Source of the DNA: Arthrobacter sp. UNC362MFTsu5.1
Lineage (GTDB): Bacteria > Actinomycetota > Actinomycetes > Actinomycetales > Micrococcaceae
Assembly (NCBI RefSeq): GCF_000685965.1
Contig: NZ_JMLE01000030.1
Location: 1-56,965, forward strand
Reading direction: 5' to 3'
DNA length: 56,965 bases
Both the position numbers and the translations under genes were made by a program. Of this stretch, positions 7,754-15,797 are shown one piece after another; the first letter of the stretch is position 1; each line of letters begins with the position of its first letter. Under the pieces are notes generated by a model. That model had not been told where the DNA came from. It made no database searches and saw only the letters and a list, made by a program, of their open reading frames with translations.

Positions 7754-8164
7754 ATGACGCATCATGTTACGTCCATGCTCGATACCTACCCGAAGGACCT
7801 TGGCGGGGTGGACAAGGAAAAACTTGCTGAATGTATTGAGGCCTGTTTTGAGTGCGCCCAGACATGTACAGCCTGCGCTGATGCTTGCCTGAGCGAGGAC
7901 ATGGTTGCTGAGCTGACCAAGTGCATCCGCACCAATCTGGACTGCGCCGACATCTGCGCGACCACCGGCAACGTTCTTTCCCGCCACACCGGGTATGACG
8001 CGAACATCACCCGTACCATCCTGGAGGCGTGCCGTACCGCGTGTAAGGCATGCGGTGATGAATGCGAACAGCACGCCGGCATGCACGACCACTGCCAGGT
8101 CTGCGCCGACGCGTGCCGCCGGTGCGAGAAGGCATGCCAGGAACTCTTGTCAGCCCTGGGTTAG
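7754..8164 (+). CDS. csp: Four-helix bundle copper storage protein (Csp), 136 aa
   Basis: The protein has 18 Cys residues, mostly spaced CxxxC or CxxC along predicted helices (ECIEACFECAQTCTACADAC, HCQVCADACRRC). This is the hallmark of Csp proteins (DUF326), which hold many Cu(I) ions inside a helical bundle. GAGGAGAAA lies just before the ATG. There is no signal peptide, so it is cytosolic, like Csp3. It would buffer Cu(I) not yet exported by CopA. It is followed by a DUF305 gene in the same direction. Confidence 0.85.
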   Translation: MTHHVTSMLDTYPKDLGGVDKEKLAECIEACFECAQTCTACADACLSEDMVAELTKCIRTNLDCADICATTGNVLSRHTGYDANITRTILEACRTACKACGDECEQHAGMHDHCQVCADACRRCEKACQELLSALG

Positions 8165-8300
8165 CCCAGCAGTCATCAGCAGGACCGGCAAGGCAGCAGG
8201 GGAAACACGCCCCGGGGCTGCTGAACCCGCTCGAAATCCTTCCCCGCCTCATGCTCCCCAGAGGCGGGAAAGGGTTTCCGGGCCTTGAAAGGAGTTCCCC

Positions 8301-8891
8301 ATGAGTGCACAGCAGTACCCGGAAAGCCATGGCGAGGACACGGACCGGCCCTCGCAGCAGCCAGTCGGGCATCACCGGCAGGAATCCCGGGATACCAAGG
8401 ACCACAACGGCAAAGGACAGGGCGGAGACGGGCATGGTTCGGGCCGTATGTACGTGAAGTTCGGCGTCATCCTCTTTATCAGCCTGGGGCTGATGTGGGT
8501 GTTGTCCATGTCAATGATCCGCTCGGTCGATCACTTCTACTTCAACCTGAGTAACTTCTGGATGGCGCTGCTGATGGTCTCGGCGATGGCGGTTGTCATG
8601 GTCGTGGGCATGTGGTCGATGTTTAAGAACAAGAAAGCGAACATCGCGATGCTGGTCGGGTTCACTGTGCTCTTCGCCAGCGTTTTCGCGCTCGGGCGGA
8701 CCGAAACGTTCGTGGGAAACGAACAGTTCCTGAAGTCCATGATCCCGCATCACTCCCGCGCGATCTTGGTCTGCCAGGAATCAACCATCACTGACCCGGA
8801 GATCATCGAACTGTGCGATTCGATCGTGCAGTCCCAGCAGGAGGAGATTTCCCAGATGCAGTCGATTCTAGACCGGTACGCATCGGACTGA
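8301..8891 (+). CDS. DUF305 membrane protein, 196 aa
   Basis: A long His/Gly-rich cytosolic N-terminus (residues 1-50) leads into three membrane helices, and a C-terminal DUF305 segment with the conserved SMIPHHSRAI motif and an acidic helix (QSQQEEISQMQ). DUF305 proteins are ferritin-like helical proteins common in copper and mercury clusters; the His pair may bind metal. AAAGGAG precedes the ATG. A strong hairpin follows the stop. A second DUF305 protein lies in the mercury region at 44257. Confidence 0.78.
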   Translation: MSAQQYPESHGEDTDRPSQQPVGHHRQESRDTKDHNGKGQGGDGHGSGRMYVKFGVILFISLGLMWVLSMSMIRSVDHFYFNLSNFWMALLMVSAMAVVMVVGMWSMFKNKKANIAMLVGFTVLFASVFALGRTETFVGNEQFLKSMIPHHSRAILVCQESTITDPEIIELCDSIVQSQQEEISQMQSILDRYASD

Positions 8892-8898
8892 CAGTCAG

Positions 8899-8930
8899 GG
8901 GGCTGGGGAAGCAGCCCTTTCCCTAGCCCC
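8899..8930 (+). terminator. Hairpin after the DUF305 gene
   Basis: GGGGCTGGGGA at 8899-8909 pairs with TCCCTAGCCCC at 8920-8930 at 10 of 11 positions. It begins 8 bases after the stop codon, as expected for a transcription terminator, although the T-run is weak. Confidence 0.55.
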
Positions 8931-9030
8931 GGCGCGTACCCGGCAACCGCCATCGATTTGGCCGGTTGGGCCGCGGCCCATCCTGGCCATCAATCCTGAT
9001 TGAACCCTGCCAGAGCAAGGGAGAACCATC

Positions 9031-9075
9031 GTGAAAGACCATTCACACCACGTGGGGCCGGCGGGGGGACCCTGA
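9031..9075 (+). pseudogene. Possible remnant 5' end, 14 codons
   Basis: GGGAGA precedes a GTG that opens the peptide MKDHSHHVGPAGGP, then a stop. The His-rich start is like the beginning of some copper ATPases or copper chaperones. It could be the leftover start of a deleted copper gene or a leader peptide. The rest of the 8931-9233 interval holds nothing else I can support. Confidence 0.25.
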
Positions 9076-9233
9076 TACACACGGTCAGGCCGTGCCTGTC
9101 TCCGAACCGGCGTCAGCACTGGTGCGGCAGATTAGTCTCTGGTGCGCCCGGCGTTTGAATCTCTTTGTGATGCCCTCCTTTCCACCGGAGGACCGGTAAG
9201 TTGTGAGACCGGACCGTCAGCAAGGCAGTCCTG

Positions 9234-9407
9234 TCAGTTCCCGGCGCCGGCAGCATACTTGGCTGGATCGGCCTTGAAACTGAGCGCACAGCTCTGAGAA
9301 CAGAAGTAGTAAGTGTGGCCCTCGTACTCGGCGCTGGCCGCGGCGGTGGCAGGATCGACGGTCATTCCGCAGATCGGGTCCGTCACCTTCTCTGATGCGT
9401 GGGACAT
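9234..9407 (-). CDS. YHS domain protein, 57 aa
   Basis: GAAGGAGG lies 5 bases before the ATG. The protein is a single YHS domain: DPICGMTVDP, then AEYEGHTYYFCSQSCALSF and a short tail. The three Cys (CGM and CSQSC) match the metal-binding pattern of YHS proteins that accompany copper ATPases, where they may act as copper chaperones or sensors. It is the last gene of the leftward copper arm, after copA and the SHOCT gene. Confidence 0.85.
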   Translation of the reverse strand: MSHASEKVTDPICGMTVDPATAAASAEYEGHTYYFCSQSCALSFKADPAKYAAGAGN

Positions 9408-9619
9408 GCATTCCTCCTTCTCTTATCGGTCCAACATGCTCACAACCGGACCGGCGGCTGGCAGGGGTAATGAATTATCTTGTTTCAAGAGCACAGTTTT
9501 TGGAGGCGTATTGAAGCATCACGCCCCGTGCCTTCCGGCCCCGGCTCTGCATCTCAATGGGCATCGCCGCTCTTTGGGGCTTAATCGTGGTCCCCTCCGG
9601 CGAAAATAACCATCCGCGC

Positions 9620-9910
9620 CTACCCGCCGAGGGCTTCACGGCGTTCCCGATATTCCTCGATGCTCAGGTCGCCCCGCGCGTACCGTTCGTCCAGTGCTTC
9701 CCGGGCCCGGTTTGGTCCGCCCTGCGGCGAGGTGCTGGCGGCAGTTCGATTGTTCCGCAGCCAGACAATAAGAGCCCAGATACCAAGGACTGCCAGGGCA
9801 AACAGCGCCAACGTCAAAAGGATCCAGAAGACCATCATTCCCCCGCCGGCCATCATTCCGCCGGGTCCCATCATTCCCATCATCGTGCCGTCAGCGCCGC
9901 AGTCGAACAT
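9620..9910 (-). CDS. Met-rich SHOCT domain membrane protein, 96 aa
   Basis: The N-terminus is strikingly Met-rich (GTMMGMMGPGGMMAGGGMM), followed by one membrane helix (FWILLTLALFALAVLGIWAL). The C-terminal SHOCT motif reads LDERYARGDLSIEEYRERR. Met clusters bind Cu(I), so a surface copper-relay role is plausible. GGAAAGGAG precedes the start. It lies 64 bases after copA in the same direction and is probably cotranscribed. Confidence 0.8.
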   Translation of the reverse strand: MFDCGADGTMMGMMGPGGMMAGGGMMVFWILLTLALFALAVLGIWALIVWLRNNRTAASTSPQGGPNRAREALDERYARGDLSIEEYRERREALGG

Positions 9911-9974
9911 GCCCGTCGCTCCTTTCCGGTGCCATCAGATTTCACATTGGAAGGTCCGGTCTTTCCCGTCATGA

Positions 9975-12779
9975 TCATTCGCTGTGTTTCCCTTCTGTGG
10001 GTGCTTTGAAGGCATTCAGACGGCTGGAGTTAACCACGACGCTGATGCTGGAGAGCGCCATGGCTGCTCCAGCGACCATCGGGGACAGCAGCGCTCCGGT
10101 CCACGGGTAGAGCAGCCCGGCCGCGAGGGGGATGGCGGCGGTGTTGTAGCCGAAGGCGAGCACCAGGTTTTGCCGGATGTTGCGCATCGTGGCCCGGGAC
10201 AGGGCGACCGTCTTGCCCAGGCCGGACAGTTCGCCGGACATGAGTGTCACGTCTGCGGCTTCAATGGCCACGTCGGTTCCGGTTCCGATGGCGATACCGA
10301 CGTCGGCCTGGGCCAGGGCGGGCGCGTCATTGATGCCGTCACCCACCATGGCCACGAGTTTCCCCTCGTCCTGGAGTGAACGGATTTCAGCTGACTTGTC
10401 CTGGGGCAGCACGTCGGCCAGAACGCGTTCGATGCCGGTCTGCCGGGCAATCGCTTCCGCTGTTGCCTTGTTGTCTCCGGTAATCATGACCACCTCGAGT
10501 CCGCGCCGGCGCAGTTCCGCGACAGCATCTACCGAGTCGGGTTTGAGGGTGTCCGCGACGGCGAGGACACCGGCGGGTTCGCCGTCGACAGCTACGTACA
10601 TCGCGGTTTTGCCCTCGTTGGCCAATCGTTCAGCGTCAGGCTGAAGCCCGGAGGTGGCGATGCCGGCATCGGAGAGCAGCCGGGCGTTTCCGATCAGCAC
10701 CTCACGGTTCTCCACCGTGGCGCGGATACCCTTGCCCGTGATCGAATCGAAGGCCGTTGCCCGCGGAAGGTCCCCGGCTTCTTCCCTGGCGCCACTAACG
10801 ATGGCCGCGGCAAGGGGGTGCTCGCTGTCCGCTTCCGCCGCCCCGGCAAGGCGCAACAGTTCCGCGGCATCGAAGCCGCTGGCAGGGGCGGTGTCGGTCA
10901 GGGCCGGTTTCCCGCGGGTCAGCGTCCCCGTTTTGTCCAGCACGACGGTGTGGAGCTTGTGCACTGTTTCCAGCGCGGCAGCGCTCTTGACCAGCACCCC
11001 GAGGGAAGCGCCCTTGCCGCTGGCGACCATGATCGACAGCGGAGTCGCGAGCCCCAGTGCGCAAGGGCAGGCGATAATCAGTACGCTGACGCCGGCGACG
11101 ACGGCCAGGGAGAGGGAATCGCCCACCGTGAACCAGAGGACAAAGGTTGCTATCGCGATGAAGACGACAGCGGGTACGAAGTAACCGGAGACTGCATCCG
11201 CCAACCGTTGGATCGGCGCTTTGGAGCTTTGGGCTTCCTGGACGAGCCTGATGATCTGCGCCAGGGCGGTGTCGGCCCCGACCCGGGTGGCGCGCATAGT
11301 GAACACGCCGGTGCTGTTGACGGTCGCACCAATAACAGTGTCCCCGGCCTGCTTGGTCACGGGCACGCTCTCACCGGTGACCATCGACTCGTCCACTGCC
11401 GAGCTGCCATCGATCACCTCGCCGTCGACCGGAATCTTTTCACCCGGCCGGACGCGGATCTCGTCCCCGGCCTGGACGTCTTGGACGGCGGTCTCAATTT
11501 CCTGCCCGTCCCGGAGCACCTTCGCGGTTGCCGGGGTAAGCGCCACGAGTGACCGGATGGCGTTACCGGTACCGGCCCGGGCCCTTGCCTCCACGAGGCG
11601 GCCCAGCAGGATCACGGTGATGATGAAGGACACCACCTCGTAGTACACCTCGCGCACATCCGGCGGGAGAAGCTGCGGGGCGAAGGTCACCACCAGGCTG
11701 TAACCGAAGGCCGCCGTGGTGCCGAGTGTGATGAGGCTGTTCATTTCTGCGGAGCGGTTTGCCAGCGCCCGCCAGCCGATCCGGTGGATGGGCCAGCCGA
11801 CGATGACCATGACCGGCAGTGTCAACAGCAGTTGGGTCAACGGGCTTCGCAGGATATCCGGAACATACTGCTCGCCGAGGAAGTGCTCTCCCATGACCGC
11901 ATACAGCACCGGCAGCGTCAGTACCGCCCCTAGGGCCACCCGCCAGCGCAGGTCCTTCAGTTCGTCCTCGCGCGCCGCAGCTTCCGCGTCCTCTGTACCT
12001 GCGGCCCCGGGTTCGACGCGCGCCCGGGCAGCAAAGCCCGTGGCTTCTGCCACGGCTTGCTCAAGGGCCTTGACCTCGGTCTGGGTCGGGTCGTACAGCA
12101 CCACGGCACGTTCGGCACCGAAATTTACGTTGGCACTGTCCACCCCAGGCAGCCGGCGGAGGACCGCCTCGGCATGCCCGCTGTCTCTGGGGAGGCTGCT
12201 CAGGGCCCCGGGAAGCATGAATTCCGCCCGTACAGGGCCGTCCTGCCGCTCCACCATGGGCCCAACGCCGACAGCCCGGGCCGTCTCCCCGCCCCGGTCC
12301 CGCGGCATGGGCGGCTCGGAGGCGGGTACTGGGGCGCCGTGGCCGGCGTCTTCAGTTCCGCCCGCCGCGCCTCCGGGACGGGACCCCGGCCCGCCGCCGT
12401 CCGGTTCAACAATCAGCCTGCCATGGAGCATGTTCATCCCGCAGGCCCATGGGTACTCCCCGGGCTCTTCAACAAGGAGATCAACCGCGGTGGTGTCGAA
12501 AGCCGCCAACGACACGCTTTTGCGCAGGTCCGGGAAAACCACCCGGCTGGTGCAGTCGCTGTTGTCCTGCCGGTTGAAACGCAACTGGACCGGGACTCCG
12601 GCGCTGACACGGACAAGGTCGGGGGAATAACCGCCGCGGACTTCGATTTCCACCTGCTGAACACCTCCGCGCAGTTCTGCAGAAACGGCACGGCGGGGAG
12701 CGAAGAAATACCAGGCCAGAAGACCGATCAGCGCAATCCCGCCAAAAATCACTACCAGGTCGATAAGGTCCATTGCCAT
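9975..12779 (-). CDS. copA: Copper-exporting P1B ATPase with N-terminal cupredoxin-like domain, 934 aa
   Basis: Cu(I) is pumped out at the cost of ATP. A membrane helix (residues 5-27) leads into a cupredoxin-like domain (about 30-125) with DCTSR and CGMNMLH as likely copper ligands. An HMA-like fold follows (about 180-250) but lacks the usual CxxC. Then come the ATPase parts: VTGES, ACPCALG with CPC at 571-573, DKTGT at Asp615, SEHPL, GDGIND near 813, and late membrane motifs FGYNTAA and MALSSISVVVN of the Cu(I) class. I chose MAMDL at 12779; the longer frame upstream has no family match. It follows the DUF3105 gene. Confidence 0.9.
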   Translation of the reverse strand: MAMDLIDLVVIFGGIALIGLLAWYFFAPRRAVSAELRGGVQQVEIEVRGGYSPDLVRVSAGVPVQLRFNRQDNSDCTSRVVFPDLRKSVSLAAFDTTAVDLLVEEPGEYPWACGMNMLHGRLIVEPDGGGPGSRPGGAAGGTEDAGHGAPVPASEPPMPRDRGGETARAVGVGPMVERQDGPVRAEFMLPGALSSLPRDSGHAEAVLRRLPGVDSANVNFGAERAVVLYDPTQTEVKALEQAVAEATGFAARARVEPGAAGTEDAEAAAREDELKDLRWRVALGAVLTLPVLYAVMGEHFLGEQYVPDILRSPLTQLLLTLPVMVIVGWPIHRIGWRALANRSAEMNSLITLGTTAAFGYSLVVTFAPQLLPPDVREVYYEVVSFIITVILLGRLVEARARAGTGNAIRSLVALTPATAKVLRDGQEIETAVQDVQAGDEIRVRPGEKIPVDGEVIDGSSAVDESMVTGESVPVTKQAGDTVIGATVNSTGVFTMRATRVGADTALAQIIRLVQEAQSSKAPIQRLADAVSGYFVPAVVFIAIATFVLWFTVGDSLSLAVVAGVSVLIIACPCALGLATPLSIMVASGKGASLGVLVKSAAALETVHKLHTVVLDKTGTLTRGKPALTDTAPASGFDAAELLRLAGAAEADSEHPLAAAIVSGAREEAGDLPRATAFDSITGKGIRATVENREVLIGNARLLSDAGIATSGLQPDAERLANEGKTAMYVAVDGEPAGVLAVADTLKPDSVDAVAELRRRGLEVVMITGDNKATAEAIARQTGIERVLADVLPQDKSAEIRSLQDEGKLVAMVGDGINDAPALAQADVGIAIGTGTDVAIEAADVTLMSGELSGLGKTVALSRATMRNIRQNLVLAFGYNTAAIPLAAGLLYPWTGALLSPMVAGAAMALSSISVVVNSSRLNAFKAPTEGKHSE

Positions 12780-13003
12780 CCGCCCGCTTTCGTTGTTCTG
12801 CTCGATCCTCAAAGGCACAGTCTGTTCATGCCTGCCCGAGCTGTGTCTCAGGAGGGTTTGAAGGTCCGCCCAGGCGTCGACGCAGGCACCTGCCAATTCC
12901 CGCCAGTGCATCACATCCAGGCATCAGGCGGCACCACCTTTCGTTACTCTTCATTGTTCTTGTCCCCTCCCGGTGGCTTCAAGGACCGCTTAGGCACCGG
13001 CCC

Positions 13004-13696
13004 CTAGTTGACTTTGCCCGGGCCGTCCAGTCCCCCGGTGCAGGGAGCGCCGGGCTCCGGCGCGGACTTTGCATCCCGGTACTTTGAGATAAAGTCCTTG
13101 ATCCGCGGATCATCAGAGCCCGAAGCCTTCAGCTGCACGCCCCAAGCGGACGCGACGACAGGGGCCGGCAGGCCTTCGGAGGGCGAGAGGATCATGTAGG
13201 TCGATGGAATATCCTTGCGCAGCTCCTCCAGCTGTTCATCGGTGACCGCCTGCGGGTCATAAGCCAGCCACACGGCTCCATGCTCCAGGGAGTGAACCGC
13301 GTTTTCGTTGGGCACGGGCTCCGTGTACGTGGCGCAATTGAGCAGAATCCGGGAATGATCCCCACCCACCGGCGGTGCCTGCGGGTACGTGACCGACCCA
13401 TTCACATGGTTGGCACTCAGCCCTGAAAAGGTCTGGACGCCCTCAATGGCGGCGGGCGGTGATTTTGGCATTGTGCTGGTAACGGCGAAAACGACCAGGC
13501 CCGCCATCAGGGCGATGCCCACAGTCCAAGCCGTGATGATCAGAATGAGCCGGTTGCGCTGTTGCCTGCGGTGCTGGGCTTTGTAGCCGGCAAGCTTCTG
13601 CTGGATATCCGCGGCACGTTGCTGCTTGAGGCTCAGGCTGCCGGTGACCGGCTGTGATTCCCGGCCCGGTCTGCCGGAGTTCTTCGGTCGGGGCAT
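13004..13696 (-). CDS. DUF3105 membrane protein, copper arm, 230 aa
   Basis: A basic cytosolic N-terminus (about 1-50) precedes one membrane helix (LILIITAWTVGIALMAGLVV). The extracytoplasmic DUF3105 domain has QTFSGLSANHV, PPVGGDH, LNCATYTEPVPNENAVHSLE and a C-terminal PCTGG. The His and Cys are likely metal ligands; the family function is undefined. AAAGGAG precedes the ATG. The gene is the first of the leftward copper arm and starts about 75 bases from a CopY-type operator. A close paralogue lies in the mercury region at 44889. The 12780-13003 gap to copA holds no gene I can support. Confidence 0.82.
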   Translation of the reverse strand: MPRPKNSGRPGRESQPVTGSLSLKQQRAADIQQKLAGYKAQHRRQQRNRLILIITAWTVGIALMAGLVVFAVTSTMPKSPPAAIEGVQTFSGLSANHVNGSVTYPQAPPVGGDHSRILLNCATYTEPVPNENAVHSLEHGAVWLAYDPQAVTDEQLEELRKDIPSTYMILSPSEGLPAPVVASAWGVQLKASGSDDPRIKDFISKYRDAKSAPEPGAPCTGGLDGPGKVN

Positions 13697-13770
13697 CGTA
13701 GTGGCTCCTTTGTTTGAATGGCGCACGGCCGGCCGCTTCATTAGCCGGAAGTCCGGCATTCCTCCTATGA

Positions 13771-13787
13771 ACCTAACTTACTTAGGT
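13771..13787. promoter_or_regulatory. CopY/BlaI-type operator 1
   Basis: ACCTAA-N5-TTAGGT forms a perfect dyad between the divergent DUF3105 and repressor genes. The core CCTAA-N5-TTAGG recurs at 15239, upstream of the next copper operon. BlaI/MecI/CopY repressors bind such short spaced dyads. This copy probably gives autoregulation and control of the copA arm. Confidence 0.65.
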
Positions 13788-13850
13788 GTTTAGGTGCAAT
13801 ACTCCGGCGCATCTCCTATCCTTGATAGGGAACAAGGCCAAGGAGGCAGC

Positions 13851-14216
13851 ATGCCAAAGTTTGGCGATCTGGAGAGCGCCATTATGGAGCAGATCTGGCG
13901 CGCGGGAAGACCTTTACTGGTCCGGGAAGTTCTTGAGGGCGTGGGGCGGGGCCTTGCGTACAACACGGTGCATACCGTGACCGAGATTCTGCACCGCAAA
14001 GGCTGGCTGACCAAGGAACGCGATGGTCGGGCCTTCCGCTATGGCGCAGCCGCGGGGCGGGACAAGTACGTGGCCGGACTCGTCACAGAAGCCCTCTCAC
14101 TGACCGATGACCGGTCCGCCGCCCTCGTCGGCTTCGTGGAGGGAATACGGCCCGAGGAAGCCGAGGAACTGCACCGGCTCCTCAGCGCGGCAAGGAATAA
14201 GGAAGTGCGGTCATGA
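13851..14216 (+). CDS. BlaI/MecI/CopY-family repressor, 121 aa
   Basis: The protein is a winged-helix repressor: LESAIMEQIWRAGRPLLVRE, then the recognition helix region GLAYNTVHTVTEILHRKGWL and the wing KERDGRAFRYG, with a C-terminal dimerisation region. AAGGAGG precedes the ATG at 13851, which fixes the start; the upstream frame has no match. The stop overlaps the M56 protease start as ATGA. It lies in a copper cluster and carries no obvious Cys pair, so release may depend on the neighbouring protease, as in BlaR1/BlaI. Confidence 0.85.
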   Translation: MPKFGDLESAIMEQIWRAGRPLLVREVLEGVGRGLAYNTVHTVTEILHRKGWLTKERDGRAFRYGAAAGRDKYVAGLVTEALSLTDDRSAALVGFVEGIRPEEAEELHRLLSAARNKEVRS

Positions 14217-15196
14217 TCGCAGCGCTGTCCCTCCTCGCCTACGCTCTCATGCTCGCCCTGGCCGGACCGCGGCTGCTGCGGGCATCGTCCTGGGCGGACA
14301 GGGCTCCCCGGCTGGCTATTGCCGCATGGCAGGCCCTGACGGTCACCGTGCTGGCCTCGCTAGCTCTCGCCGGAGCGGCACTGACATTCCCCACGGTGAC
14401 CGTGAGCAGGGACCTCGCCGGGCTGCTGCAGGCCTGCATTATGGCCATCCAGGAGCAGTACGCATCCCCCGGCGGAGCTGCCGCGGGCGCCACAGGCGCC
14501 GTCCTGGCCCTGACCATCCTCGGGCGCACGCTGTGGTGCGTCGGCAGGGGCCTGGCCGGCATGGCCCTTGAGCGCGCCCGCCACGGCAGGATCCTCGACA
14601 TCGTCGGCCGCGACAACAAACAACATGGCATTGTCGTCCTGGACTCGGACGAAGCGACGGTCTACTGCCTTCCTGGCAGGAGGCGGCGCACCGTTGTGAC
14701 AACGGGCGCACTGCAGGCGCTGGATGAGGCTCAGCTGGCCGCAGTTCTCGCCCACGAACATGCCCATCTCTCGGAACGGCACGATCTGATCCTGGGCTTT
14801 TCCCGCGCATTGGCAGCGGCTTTCCCCGGCATCGCATTGTTCCGGCTCGCCGCAGCAGAGACGGCCAGACTGATCGAACTGCGGGCCGATGATGCAGCGG
14901 CCGCCCGGTCCGGACGGCTGACTGTTGCCGGGGCCCTGCTGGCCGTCGCCTCCCCAGGGAAAACCCCGCTCCCGTCCATCGCCCTTGCAGCCGGAGGCGC
15001 CGGTGCTGCAGCCCGCGTGCGCCGGCTCATCCCTCCACACAACCCCCTGGGCCGCGCCCGGACAGCGGCCGGCTCCCTTGCCGTCGCCGCACTGCTGACC
15101 CTCCCCGTTCTGTTGCTGGGAGGACCCGCCGCTGCCGCCGCCGGGCATAACCTCTGCCCCGGCATCAGCACCTCCGCCAGCTCCCCCGCCGCCTGA
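14213..15196 (+). CDS. M56 family membrane metalloprotease, 327 aa
   Basis: This is a BlaR1-like integral membrane zinc protease without a sensor domain. HEHAH at 181-185 (VLAHEHAHLSERHD) is the HExxH zinc motif, and a downstream acidic stretch (ELRADDAAA) supplies the third ligand. Hydrophobic segments lie near 5-20, 40-60, 92-112, 195-215 and at the C-terminus. It starts in ATGA overlap with the repressor gene. By analogy with BlaR1/BlaI it may cleave the repressor on a signal; copper as that signal is inference. Confidence 0.82.
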   Translation: MIAALSLLAYALMLALAGPRLLRASSWADRAPRLAIAAWQALTVTVLASLALAGAALTFPTVTVSRDLAGLLQACIMAIQEQYASPGGAAAGATGAVLALTILGRTLWCVGRGLAGMALERARHGRILDIVGRDNKQHGIVVLDSDEATVYCLPGRRRRTVVTTGALQALDEAQLAAVLAHEHAHLSERHDLILGFSRALAAAFPGIALFRLAAAETARLIELRADDAAAARSGRLTVAGALLAVASPGKTPLPSIALAAGGAGAAARVRRLIPPHNPLGRARTAAGSLAVAALLTLPVLLLGGPAAAAAGHNLCPGISTSASSPAA

Positions 15197-15236
15197 ACCT
15201 GGCCGCCGCCCCCGCCCGCTGGACACCACACAGCCC

Positions 15237-15259
15237 TTCTCCTAAACTACTTAGGAGAA
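15237..15259 (+). promoter_or_regulatory. CopY/BlaI-type operator 2
   Basis: TTCTCCTAA-N5-TTAGGAGAA is a perfect 9-base dyad about 85 bases before the next gene at 15343. It shares CCTAA-N5-TTAGG with operator 1. It probably places the 15343-19597 operon under the same repressor. Confidence 0.7.
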
Positions 15260-15342
15260 TAGTTCTAATTCCGCGGCCCCCGTGCAGCTCCCCTGCTGCG
15301 CCCATCCACCGCCACCCCAAGCCCTTCTATTAAGGACATTCC

Positions 15343-15564
15343 ATGGAACAGTTTTTTCTCGTCATCGCCGCGCTGGCCTGCCCTATCGGCATGGGGCTGA
15401 TGATGTGGTTCATGATGCGCGGCGGCAGCAAACAGCCCGCCACGCCGGACCAGGAACGGGAACTGGCAAGCCTGCGCGCCCAGATCGACAGTCTCCGTCC
15501 CGCGACGACAGGCGACGTCAGCAGCCCCCGGGCACCCCGGCCCGGGACAGATCCTCTCGCATGA
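15343..15564 (+). CDS. Small membrane protein, 73 aa
   Basis: AAGGAC lies before the ATG. One hydrophobic segment (FFLVIAALACPIGMGLMMWF) is Met-rich and ends in a basic patch, then an acidic helix (DQERELASLRAQIDSLR) and a Pro-rich tail. No family is recognised. The stop overlaps the next start as ATGA. As first gene behind operator 2 it is probably copper-induced; the Met and Cys in the helix could contact copper. Confidence 0.65.
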   Translation: MEQFFLVIAALACPIGMGLMMWFMMRGGSKQPATPDQERELASLRAQIDSLRPATTGDVSSPRAPRPGTDPLA

Positions 15565-15797
15565 GCACGCTGCTGATACCAGTGGCGGCCGCCACAGCGG
15601 CCATTGTGCTGACCTGGTTCTGCTGCCTGCGCCCGATGCGCCGCCGGGCCGGAACCAGCATCAACGCGTGCTGCGCTCCAGCGTCACAACCAACTGATGA
15701 ATTGATCCGGTCCGCCCGGGAGGAACTCTCGCGACTGCGGAACGCCCAAACCGGGGCAAGCCCGGACACTTCACATCCTTCCCGGCGTGAGGCCTAG
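15561..15797 (+). CDS. Small Cys-rich membrane protein, 78 aa
   Basis: The ATG at 15561 is in ATGA overlap with the previous gene. A hydrophobic helix (LLIPVAAATAAIVLTWFCC) carries a vicinal Cys pair at its cytosolic end, followed by RPMRRR and another pair (NACCAPAS), then an acidic helix (DELIRSAREELSRL). The two CC pairs resemble the layout of small MerF-like metal carriers, but there is only one clear helix. It may pass copper to CopC-CopD, whose gene overlaps its end by 11 bases. Confidence 0.65.
   Translation: MSTLLIPVAAATAAIVLTWFCCLRPMRRRAGTSINACCAPASQPTDELIRSAREELSRLRNAQTGASPDTSHPSRREA

Noticed and set aside
10654..12630. Long plus-strand frames opposite copA
   Set aside because: They are low-complexity Ser/Arg/Ala shadows of the ATPase gene, which has full motif support.
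12820..12960. A 42-codon minus-strand frame starting MKSNERWCRL between DUF3105 and copA
   Set aside because: A weak ribosome site exists, but the peptide shows no family feature and ends without overlap to copA.
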